Source: Acorus gramineus
Lineage: Eukaryota > Streptophyta > Magnoliopsida > Acorales > Acoraceae
Reading direction: 5' to 3'
NCBI GenBank assembly: GCA_030737835.1
Contig: JAUJYN010000012.1
Coordinates: 8,493,003-8,557,002 of the forward strand
Length of the DNA: 64,000 nucleotides
Shown piece by piece: positions 17,092 through 28,700 of this stretch (position 1 is its first letter; every line of letters begins with the position of its first letter). The position numbers and the translations under genes are program-made. The notes under the pieces were generated by a model. The model was not told where the DNA came from and did no database searches. It saw only the letters and a program-made list of their open reading frames with translations.

Positions 17092-18167
17092 AGGAAAATG
17101 GTTCAAATATCTCTTAATCATTTTTTTTTATATCCTTAAACTATTTTTTATTTTTTATTTATCTCTAAAATCTGATCTTTTATTTTTTTTTGCCTCTAGA
17201 TTTGTGCCACTTCATTTTTTATACCTAAACCATCCCCATCTGTAAATTAGTATTACATTTATATAATTTATCATTACATTGCTGTAATTAATTATTACAT
17301 TTCTATAATTTACATGTCCTTAGTTTAGTTTTATGTATGATATTACATATTTGTTGTGTAAGTTATAGTTTTTATAATTTCTATTACGTTGTAATTGTTA
17401 TAAGAATAATAGAAGATATTACATTTCTATTATGTAAATAATAGATTATGTTATTGGGCATCACATTGGTAGTTTTTTTTATAGTTGTTATGTAAATGTT
17501 AATTTCAGTCATTGTTAAGTGCATGGATCAAGAAGTAATTTTATTAAAATATTACAATTGTTCATAAATTTTCAGTTCAGATTCATGCTATTACTAATTT
17601 TGTTCATATTGCTAAAGTTTATTTAAGTGTTTGATTGTTGTAATTTTTTATAAAGTTTGAAAAACCTGTTCTTCGTTATGAAATACATTGAATGTCTAAT
17701 TCAATAATCTTGTTTCATTTTACCCAAGAGGATATGAAGAGGATTAACGGGAAGATAACAATTAATCATTAAGATTTGAAGAAAATACATTAATTCAAAC
17801 AATTAATGTATTTATTTTAACGAAAGTTTGATATTGTATTTATAACAATTTTGTATACACTGAATGCATTTACAGATGATAATGTAATGATATTGAGAAT
17901 GTATATATGATCATTTTGTGTATAATCATCTTTGCGTACTTTAAGATTTTTGTAGATAATTGATAAATATCTGTAACTATGTGTATAATTTTTGTATATA
18001 TCACATTATATTATTATATTTCAGTAACTCTGTCTGTAAGGGATAGTTTGGGTATTATGAAAATTCAGGAGAAAATAAGACCAGATTTCAAGCATAAATA
18101 GATAAAAAAAAAATCCAGGAGCAAAAAACAATTTGACCCTTAGTCAAGGGGTATTTGAACAATTCCC
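17092..18167. mobile_element. 1.08-kb TIR element, copy A
   Basis: Non-autonomous DNA transposon with inverted ends of roughly 130 bp. The left end GGAAAATGGTTCAAATAT matches the reversed right end GGGAATTGTTCAAATACC; both are followed by T-rich DNA and an AAATCTGATC/AAATCTGGTC motif. Inside is AT-rich DNA with many ATTACATT motifs. Copy B at 60987-62029 is the same element in opposite orientation. It is flanked by A-rich DNA (AAAAAACAA left; AAAAAAAACAAA right), compatible with a short target duplication that has slipped. It has no coding capacity. Confidence 0.75.
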
Positions 18168-18650
18168 AAAAAAAACAAATCCATACATGTGAAACTATTT
18201 TTCACATGATTTTCACTCCTGAGAAATCATTAAAATTTCGGATTGTTGTGTGCTTCAATAAGAACAAAAAAAATATAAAAAAAACATATAATTTTGAAAA
18301 ATTGATTTATTGAAGAGGTGAGTGTTAGCACATTTAAGTTGAATTTATAATTAACTAGGAAATAAAGTTGAACACACTTTAAAAAAAGTTGTGAACCCAT
18401 AAATTTTTCCATGATTGATCCAAAATAGTGTTCTATTTTAAAAAAAATCCAATAACTGAAATATTAACCAATTTAATGACCTGACTGATTTAAATCAATA
18501 CAAGAAATAATAGTACCAAAAGTAATAAAATGACATTTTTATTTTTCATATAAAATTAGATCCAATAATTAATCGGTCAAATTGTTGAAAAATATTAGGT
18601 ACATCCACGTTTACAGTCCCGTTTGTAGTTTGCATATGTTTTGATTTTTT

Positions 18651-18990
18651 AAAAATAAAAAAAATTCATATAACCCCCTTGTAAACTATCCAAAATCCAT
18701 ATAAGCCCTTGACTTTTCTTAAAGTTTCATATAATCCCTTGAAAACAAATATATAAATCCAAATATCCCTCTGGATTAAATTGTAGATTTTTTGGTATAC
18801 TTTATTTTCAGTCACAGTTAACCAAATGAAATATTCAAATAATATTATTTATCTATCAACGAAATTTTAATTGAGGGGGTTTATTTGAATTTACATAAAT
18901 GTTTTTAAGGGATTACATGGACTTTAAGAAAAGTCAGAGGGTTATATGGATTTCAGATAATTTACAGGGGGTTATTTGAAATTTTTCCTT
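18651..18990. mobile_element. 0.34-kb TIR element
   Basis: Small inverted-repeat element with arms of about 115 bp. ATATAACCCCCTTGTAAACT on the left mirrors ATAACCCCCTGTAAATTATC (right end reversed); both continue with CCATATAA and CTTTTCTTAAAG motifs. The inner segment, with TTTTTTGGTATACT and AGTTAACCAAA, is shared with the element at 55733-56240, so the two belong to one family. Non-coding. Confidence 0.7.
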
Positions 18991-21900
18991 AACAGTAACA
19001 ATGAATTGAATGGATCATTTAAAGAAAATATGAAACAAATAACATTATATGCATATATAAAATAATAAGATGCGGCCACCGTTCCCCTACACTTAGGTGC
19101 GATCACCCTCTCATCACCATTTGATCTGATTAAATGGATTTTAAATAGAAGATTAAAAAAATCATCCTATGAAATCATATATATCCTCATGAATTTTGAT
19201 CCCCATTTTTTCTATATCTCCCAATTTCTCTTTTTTATTATTTTTATAGATCATTTTCTCATCATCTCATTGAATACACCCAAATTGTACGGTGATTATA
19301 AGGTGATCACATATTAAAAGAGGATATGATGTTTGCACCGTATCACATTTCTCTCTCTATATATACTATTAGATAACTATCAAGATATATTGATTGTTCT
19401 GTCCCTTTAAAATGCATGTAACAACCTCTAAATTGTTTATACATTTTGAATTATCATCATGGAAAATGAGGTGTGTTACATCATGGTCTCTTTACTCTTT
19501 AGTTGGTCACCTTTATAATTATAGGAGAGGAAAAGAGCCTCTCTCTTAGGCTAGAAACCAAAAGAGGCAATTTGGTTGATGTGGAATTGGAGTAAGATCC
19601 ATGCATTCAAGGATGCAAATAAATGTAGGCATGAAAATTCAGTTTTTTTTAGCTTTTGCTTTTGACAACCACCCAACATAGGAAACCAATATTAAAAGTC
19701 CAAAAATTAAACTCTTTCACTGATTACCCCAAGTGCTCCTACTTTCCCTGTGTTTTTGTGCAAGTGATGGCTTCACTTTGGTCCAAACAAAATATTTTGT
19801 TGGAATAACCACTCAATTTTTAATTTGTTTTTAGTTTATCATGTTATTTTTGGTTTTTATGTTTATCATGTGGTTTTTACATTTTTAAATGGATTACCAA
19901 TTTTTTAAGAAAATAGAAGAAAAGAAAAAGTGACCAAGTGATGAGATCTTCTAACATTTTATGCATTGGTGGCACATTAAAGATTTTTCTTTTCTCACAA
20001 TTTTAAAAATGTATATTTATATGTAAGTTTGAGAGTTTTGCAATTGACATCAAAACTTGTCTGTTATGTTATGTGGGAGTGTGGGTATGACTCTAGATGA
20101 GGATATGTGGCTCTAAGATGGTGTGTTGTGCTAGGTCAGAAATCTAATAATCTAAAAGATCAACGTGGGGTAAGGTGAGATAAGCAGTATCATGTTTTAG
20201 TCTTACATCACCTAGTTGAAAAATCGTTTGTGATTTTATGTAAACACAACTCTTACACATCATAAAACATTTAAAAGTTGGGAGCCTAATTAAAGACAAA
20301 AAGACAATCTTTTTACATGTAAACCTAAAACATGTACTTAGATTTGCACTCAAATATTGATCTACTACAAGAAAATATGATTTTCACATTCATGTCAATG
20401 ATAACCAACACTCAATAAAATAAAACTTAATATTTAAATAAAAAAATGAAAATATTAGACACAATCCCATTTATATATAAAAATATTATATATCATCTAA
20501 TGAGATATATAATTTTATAATAGATGAAGTACATATACTAACGAATTATATGGTCCTAATTTTTAAAAAAATTGAATTTTTAAAATTAAATATATGTTTG
20601 GACAGCTATTGAGATACATGGAACTGCAGACACGACTATAACGGTGATTCCCCCAAAAAATTATTGACCTACCAATCAAATTGATCCATCTAATAATCAA
20701 CACAATAAAAAAATTGTTCATCATTAAATAGAAAAAAAGGCTAACCACTATATTCTCTCCTCCATCATGCACCACCCACCAGAGAAAACCATGTTCTCCC
20801 CATACATAAGGTGATGAAGCTGGCAAGATATAGTAACAGCTTTAATTGAAAACCTTCCAAGTCTAATGGGACAGTTGTAACATGTGAGTGAAAAAAGGGG
20901 TCTCAAGCTTTTAGCTTTATGAGTGACTAGTGATATAAATGGGGGCATTGAAAGCAATGCAGCTTTATGCATCTAAACCCAACTGTAACTGTTACTATGT
21001 GTGTATTGCTATCTTTTGTGAATGTGAATGGAGAGACTTTCAAAGGAGTAGGTGAGTAGATTTTATGTCCAATATTAAACTGTTCTTTTCTGGGTGTTGT
21101 ACACAAAATCTCATTTATAGTCTTGTAAGCAGTTTCATCATGATAATATGTTTTGTTACATAAAGTTAACACCTTTTAAAAAATACTAAGCATGTGAGGA
21201 TTGTCCATGGGGTTGAATGGGAGATCATCCCTCATATTTTTCTTTTTTATGTTTTTTTTCTTTTTATTTTTTTTATTTTTTTTTGGAGGAACTGGGTTGT
21301 CCTCCCAAATATTCCCCTTGTTTTTTCTTTTTCCTTTCTTTAAAAAGTTTTCTCTTTTTTTCACTTATGAAAAGTGCATCTTCTTTATTTCATAGAGGTG
21401 GGACTACATTATTAGAGTGTTTTTTTTTTCATAGTTGATTTTAATCAAAGAATTTCATATACCAAAGTCCAATGTTCATCTGTTAGTCTCTTATTTGGTA
21501 GTTATGTATGTTTTTGTTTCAATTTATTTCATGATTAATTATCATTATAGAAGGAGTAAGACTTAAACCTATGACTCTTTGACCTCCACCAACTTCCCAA
21601 GAAGTGATTAAATATAATCTATTAGTCTTGATTATCATGTTTTAAATGCATAATAGTCACTCATGATTTTATTTTTCAGTCAAGAAGACAACCATTAGCC
21701 TATCTAGATCACAAAATTGTTCGACCAATATATATGAGAGAGGTATTTAATCACTGAACATTTTTTTTTGAACATTTAAGAAAAATTCAGAATATTTTAT
21801 AATTATGATTGAATTTTTTAATTTATTTTCATTGGGAAACTACTATTGTGATTTATAAGAGGCAGAGTTGAATGTAAAGAAAGGCCTCTCCAAACAAATG

Positions 21901-23239
21901 GAAATGACATCAATGGTCTAGAACCTTGATATGAAGCTTTATCTGCTTACGGTGACATTGTTTTTAAAAACAGAAAGAAATAGGGACACCCACTTCAAAA
22001 GTTCAATAGCTCCAAAAAAACACCTTGTTAAGTGTACAGTGGTACCTTACTTATAAGCCTAGACTAAAAAAAGTCACATGATATGAAATTGGCCACCATC
22101 CTAGTCAGATCAATGAAAAAAATGTTAGTATGGAAATACAGTGAAATAAAGGTGAATAAGCCTAAAACTTATTTGTTTGCACGGTGTAAATGGTTATGGT
22201 TATGTCAGATTAAGTAAGAATAAGTTGATGTTAGTAGTTAAAGTTCTCCTGGATTTGTGCTATTCCATCCAATCTTGGTATGGGGGGAGGGGTCAATGTG
22301 TCAAATCACTTGTCATCACCTCTTATAAATTAGAGGATCCACATGTCATATCATTTTTTGAACTTTTATAATTTATTATCTACGCATTATTCACATTTTA
22401 TTCACAACTTATCCATGATTAATTAAATAATAAAATTTTTATTATTACGTTTTCCAACGACAATAGCTAAAAACAAAAAAAAAAAACTTATTCATCATCT
22501 ATACTGTAATGGTTAACTATCTCAGAATAGTTTATATTACTGTCCAAACAACGGTTAAGATTTGGTTTCATGAATTCTACAGGCAAGGTTTAGTTTGAGA
22601 CTTTGATAGGATAAGATTTAACTAGACAAAACACCAATATGTGGAGGTTGGATTAGAAGTTAATCTAAACAACTTTTTTTTTTTTTTTAATTTACTCAAC
22701 AACATGAGCTTATGTGCCTTATTATTTAACTTGGTCACTGGGGATTATGTGAATATCAGTTAATGCCAACCAACATGTGAAATAGGCAGATAGCACAGGT
22801 GTCCACTGTTTTGTTTATATCATGAGAGGGCCCAATCAATTAATGGGTGCGACCTTTAGTAGGTCAGCAAATCCTGTCATGCAACTATTTTCAGGTGTAA
22901 AAAGTGTTTCATGTCACATTTGAAAGTTAATTAAAAATCAATATTAGGCATATAATTTAACTGATCAATGTAAAATATCATTCTAGGATATATATGAACA
23001 CATCTAACTCTTAACTTGGGGTAAATTTGGCTTCTTCGATTTGGAAACACCAAAGAATCTCACCAAAAGAAAATTAGGAAACAACAAATTCAAGTATTGT
23101 CCACTTTGTAACATGGGATGTCTTAGGATGGAGACACCCTATATCTGAAAGCTACTAAGGCCCTCTCCATAACTTTCTCACCAAATACATTGACAACACT
23201 CATTTTCATGTGGACACTATACATTTTGGGGTTAGAGAC
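18991..23239. other. gene-free AT-rich stretch
   Basis: No gene was found on either strand. The open frames present are low-complexity T/A runs (for example the long T-rich block at 21230-21440). A possible weak inverted repeat lies at about 19070-19345 (GTGCGATCACC against TATGTGATCACC reversed). A reverse-complement member of the GGGAAACGTGATAATAAA dispersed family lies at about 22350-22570. I saw no tRNA or conserved microRNA signature. Confidence 0.5.
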
Positions 23240-23685
23240 ATTTATATTCCTCCAAGCATGGGTAATCCTATATAAGTCTTTATTAAAGTTGAGACACACG
23301 TATAAATCCTTAAAAACTCAATTATCATCCCTAAATGAAATTTCATCGAATAGTAACTTGTGTAGATATTACAATTTTCATAAATATTTATAAATACAAT
23401 TTAATCCACGTAAAAGATCAAATTATCTTTACAAAGCTCTTACATTTCTTCATCTTTTACCTTGACATTGTTTGAAGGGGTTACAAAATTAGAGATAATT
23501 TAATCGTTTCATTGTATGAGTTAGAGTTAACTAAAATAGATTGAATCATGGTTTAATTCTTTTGACGCTGGATATATGGATTTTTATGATTTTTTAAGGA
23601 CTTGTACGTTTACCGCAACTTTGATAGGGATTTATATGGGATTACTCATGTTTACAAGGGATATATATGTTTTTAACCTTACATT
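23240..23685. mobile_element. 0.45-kb TIR element
   Basis: The ends mirror each other over about 75 bp. The left end has CATGGGTAATCCTATATAAG and CGTATAAATCCTTAAAAACTC; the right end reversed has CATGAGTAATCCCATATAAA and CGTACAAGTCCTTAAAAAATC. Non-coding. Outer ends are approximate. Confidence 0.6.
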
Positions 23686-24736
23686 TTGACACTTCTATAG
23701 TATTCAAATCTATCTAATCATGTATATACCATATCATGTCAGTGTAAACGTAAAAATACACGCATTCCATTCATTTTAGTATATATTTTATTAGATGAAT
23801 TTATAAAAAAAATCAAAATGGTTTGATCTTTAAAAAGGACCATAAGAATGTCTGAACGTAAAGTTTTACTTGTGTTGAAGCTCTACATAATTTTTGTTTG
23901 GACCAAAGAACATGAGTTCCATGGATGGCATGAACTTGTTTAATAAGTTGAGCATGCTATTTAAAGGTAAAAAAAAAAAATTTAATGACTAGAAATTAAA
24001 CCAATTTGATGGTCTGGATTTATTTGGATGAATTTTAAAAAAGAATAACATTCATAAAAAAAAGAAGAGGTGGTATGACATATTATCTTTTTTTTAGTCC
24101 AAAATTAATCTAAATCATCAAATCGATTAATATTAATGTTTATGGATGAAGACTCTAAAAAGTCAGAACATTTTTCATTTAAAATGATGAAAAAAAATTA
24201 TCTATCAATTTTTATGTCAGTGAATGAAGACTCTAAGTTAAAACATTTTTCATTTACATGAAAGAGATTTGTTGATTTAAAACTTGTGGCATGTGGTAGA
24301 AAAGAGCAGAATAGTTAAAAAGTTGTTTGTTTAGTATAGAAAATTAAAACTCCGATGTATATATGAGGGGACAAATTAGCACAGAATATACTGTGCTATG
24401 AGGGGATAAGAGCGCTCACACACTCAGTTCATTTTGCACCACTGTTTGCAGCCTCATACACTATGATAATATAATATATACTGTGTTTATGAGGTTCTAT
24501 CATAATATATGAAGTAGTTTTTTTTTGTTTTTTTAAAGAAAAAAATAGTATTATATCTCAGTATATACTTTATTTTGTGTAATACTATGCACTTCAATAA
24601 ATATTATAATTTTTTTAAAAAGCATAGTGTGGAATGTGGATGAAACTACACAGAGAGCTGAATTTTTTTTTTTGATAAATTAACATAAACATGATAATAA
24701 CTCCAAGAGAATAGAAATAGAAAAATACTAAAAAAA

Positions 24737-25171
24737 AGGAAAAATTAATTATGGGTTTTGTGGTCATCCGTGAATTATTTTTTGGCCCCCAGAATTTTTT
24801 AATTTATTTTAGTTCTTGAGGTGATAAAAAATTATCTTTAAATCCCTGAAACCGAATATTGTTATTGTGTCTGTTTAAAATACCAAAAATATCCCCGATC
24901 AATTTTTTTAGTATACTGTTAACACTCTCCAATATATTGTTAAATATCTCTAGTATACTTTATTAACACTTTTCAGTATATTGTTAACCTTCGTAAAATG
25001 TTAACAAGTGGCAAAGGGCATTTTCAATACTTTTGACGGATAAACTAACGGCATCCTCGAAGGGCTTGAAGATAATTGTTTATCGTTTTAGGGACCTAAA
25101 AAAACTTAAAAAATTTCAAGGACTTAAAAATAATTCACGGGTGATAAGAGATATCTCTCATTAATTTTCCC
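24737..25171. mobile_element. 0.43-kb TIR element upstream of the ABCG gene
   Basis: Inverted ends of about 110 bp. The left end, GGAAAAATTAATTATG then CCGTGAATTATTTTT, mirrors the right end reversed, GGGAAAATTAATGAG then CCCGTGAATTATTTTTAAG. The centre has repeated GTATACTGTTAACA / ATATTGTTAA motifs. It is a non-coding MITE whose right end lies about 580 bp before the ABCG start codon. Confidence 0.7.
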
Positions 25172-25748
25172 TTGTCATTTTAAAAAAAAAAGTGCCTAAA
25201 ATGCTAACATCCCACCACGACGACAAAACTCTACCCACTTATCAAGTTCCGGCGGAACACCGAACGCGATCTCAGGTTCCCAACCTTATCTACATCGATA
25301 AATCGATTTATTGATCTCACGCTCCCCGCCTTCGCAAAATGGCATCTCCCGTAAATATCACCAAAAGGAAGGTCCATTTCTCTCTCAATCACAACCGACA
25401 CGTGCGAACGTAAAAAAAATAATATTAAAATTAAAATATTACAAATTCCTCCCCCCCCAATAACAAACATTACATAAAAACCCAACCACATAATCGCCTT
25501 TTAATTAACACCCCAAACCTAAAACCCCAACCAAACCTTCCTCTTTAGAACCGTTTAAACAAACTTTTCCCTCTTAAACTCTCTCGCTCCCTCTCTAAAA
25601 ACGGGTGACAAAACCCTAGACGCCATTAAATGCGCTGCTCAACAACTTCTCTTCACTCTTCTTCAAGTCCATCCCCCAAAGCAATGCTCGCCCTTATATA
25701 CCCCACTCACATTGTCAGGGTGTCTAGGGTTTCTGAGCGGAGGAGGAG
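25172..25748 (+). promoter_or_regulatory. ABCG32-like promoter and leader region
   Basis: C-rich and pyrimidine-rich DNA ahead of the ABCG start. A CCTTATATACCCC box at about 25691-25703 could be a TATA box, which would give a very short leader; a CTCTCGCTCC-rich stretch at 25570-25600 could instead lie inside a longer leader. If transcription starts upstream of 25630, an ATG there opens an 82-codon frame that overlaps the main start in another frame. Confidence 0.4.
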
Positions 25749-28700
25749 ATGTGGGGGCCGACGGCGGAGGCGGCGTTTTCGAGGTCGAGCTCGTACAGGG
25801 ATGGAGGAGGGACCGAAGATGATGAGGAGGCGCTCCGGTGGGCGGCGATCGAGCGGCTGCCGACGTTCAGCCGCGTGAGGCGCGGGATCTACAGGTCGGA
25901 GGCCGGGGAGGGGCCGGAGGTGATCGATGTGGCGGAGGGGTTGGAGATCAGGGAGCGGCGGAGGGTGGTGCTCGAGAGGGTCGTGGCGGATGTCGGGGAC
26001 GCTGAGATGTTCTTGGCGCGGATGAGGCAGAGATTCGATGAGTGGGATCCCTCTCTCTCACTCACTCATTCTGTCTGTCTATCTATATCTGTGTGTGTAT
26101 AGAGTTTTGGGTTTTGTTTGTTTTTGGGTTTTTTTTGGAGTTTATGGAGGGAAGATTGCAATTTTTCTTTTCAGTTGGATGACGTTTTTTTTTATGGTTT
26201 TTGGATGCAATGTTTTGTGGAAGCTTTAATTTGATCTGTTTGTCCTGTTTTGCTTTATGGGTAGTGTTTTTTATTTTATTTTTTATTTTAAATCATTTGG
26301 TCTCTCTCTACATATGGAGAGCTATTACAAAGGAAAAGTTGAATATTTATGGAAATTTGTTTTATCTAACTTGATCTGTTTGTTTGTTTGTGTTTTTTTG
26401 TTTTTTTGGTAATTGGATTTTTTTCACATCAATGCGAGGTTTTGGGAGTTGTATATGATGTCAATTTTTGTTTTTTTACATAAACTGCAATACATGATTC
26501 TTATTTATGTGAATTTAGCATTGCTTAATGATTTTTGTGAAGGTAGAAAAATGAATGTCTACTTTGGAGAATTTTGGAACATCTAAATTTGATTGTCTGT
26601 ACTAAGTGGTTTCTTTGCTTCTTCCGTTTTGATTGTGTTACATTTGCTTTACCTGCATTATTTGTTGGTCAATTATCTGCAATGACATCATTGTGGGTTT
26701 TGTTTTTCTGAACTCTGCAGGGTAGATCTGAAATTTCCAAAGATTGAGGTTCGGTTTAATCAGCTGAAAATCGACTCGTATGTTCATGTTGGAAGCAGGG
26801 CTCTGCCCACGATTCCCAATTTCATAATTAACATGGCAGAGGTTGGTTGTGTGCTTTGGCTTCTCTTTCTAGTTTATTTTATGAAAATGTGTTTCTTAAT
26901 TTGTAGTTTGTGTTAAAAAAATTGAAGAATCACACCAGGTGGTCCACTTGTAGAAAGAAGAAACAACTGCTTTACAATTTTGCTTTGTTATGGCATGAAA
27001 ACTATGGTTCTAAACATTATGGTTGATAAGAATGCCAGTGTCAGTGGTTAGAATCAAAATCAAAATTTTTCTTTCCTTTTAGATTGAAGATCTGCCTGAT
27101 TTATTGTATAGCTCATTGTGATTCGTTGCTTTATTAAGTTTGTACATGAAAGTATATCAAATATCTGGTGCTTTTTGTGACATATTATAATCTAGTCTGT
27201 TATCTTGTCAAGGCCCTCCTAAGGCAGCTCAGAATTTTCCCAGGCGGTAGAAAAAAATTGGCAATATTGGACAACATTAGTGGGATAATTCGCCCTTCCA
27301 GGTAAAATGAAACACTAGTAGAGTTTCATTTGTAGTTTTTTTTTTCCTTTTGTGGTCTCTGATAGTCAAGAACGATCACAGGATGACGCTATTGTTGGGT
27401 CCTCCAAGTTCTGGGAAGACTACTTTGCTTTTGGCTCTTGCAGGAAGGCTTGGACCTGATTTGCAGGTTAGTAAGTATTTTTTTAATGTAAAAGATTGTC
27501 TGATGACGATTTTGCTTGTTGATTCTTGGTTATTTTATGACATTTTCCCAACTAAAAATAATTTTATTCAATTTTGACTATTTATTTTCTTTTTAGTTTT
27601 AGACAAAGCTGGTCCTGGATAGAGGCTACCAAGGCAACTGCCTAAGCCCCCTCCCCAAAAAGGCCCCCAAAATTTAGGATATGTTTTTTTTTTTTTGTTT
27701 ATTAAGTATTTGATATAATTTTTTTTTAAATTTAAACATATCTATTCATTTACTTAATTTTTTTTTAATTTTTTAAAATCTTATCCATGTTTTTTATTCT
27801 TATTTTATAAGATTTATTCATCTGTTTATGAAAAAATTCTTTTCTTAACAACAAATCCCTTGATTTAAGGGTTTTTTATTCTTTTTGAAATAAAAAAAAG
27901 AGTTTTTTTAATATGGTTTAGATTTCCATTTTTTTGCTTTATTTTTTGTTGTTTTATGTTTTTTTCGTTTATTTATTATTTTTTGAAATATAAGTTTTTT
28001 AAGTTTGTTATTCTTTATTTTTTATTAGACATTTTTGTTTTAATCATGTGGAAAACTTTTTTTTTACATTTAATTTTTTTTTAATGTAAATACACCATAG
28101 TTTCATTTTATAAGTTGGTCTAAGACCCCATTTAAATTTACTAATGTCAGGCAGGCCCTGGTTTCAGAGGGCAAATAGTATTATTGAAGTTGGTGATCGT
28201 GGTTAATAGCATGCAGCGTTAGCTTTTAAGTAGAGTCACTTCTTGGCGTATCAAATGCAGGGAAAAACTCCTAAGGGAAATATATTACCACCCCATATGT
28301 TTAGAATCCCACCCCAATAAGAATTATAAAATTGTTTTTTTTTTTTAAAACTTACATACCCACTCGTCCATCCCGATGGCAATGCGGGCACGAACGAAGA
28401 CTGCAGCAGATCAAGCGACGGAGAGCGCGGGAAGAGGTGTGGGCGATCGGGGGGAAAAAAGATGGTGACTGCAACGGAGGGCACATTGGAAAATGAAGTT
28501 ATGGAGAGCATGGAAGGAGGCGCCGACGATCGAGGGAGGAAGCGACGGTGATCGCGGCCGCGAGCGGCACCCTCTCTCATAGCAGTGGATGGATTCGAGG
28601 ATCTCGATCTCGATCTCATCAGGGCCGTAGGATGTGAAGGAATACGTGGAGTCGCGAGGGCCGTTGGATGATGATGAAGGTTTTTTGGCGGCGGGGATGA

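Noticed and set aside
20740-21020. Possible microRNA precursor (a TGAAGCTGGCAAG stretch looked like miR167)
   Set aside because: It differs from miR167 at many positions after the seed and no matching arm able to form a hairpin was found.
21201-21438. Phe-rich open frames that could look like membrane proteins
   Set aside because: They translate long T runs; no start context or family similarity.
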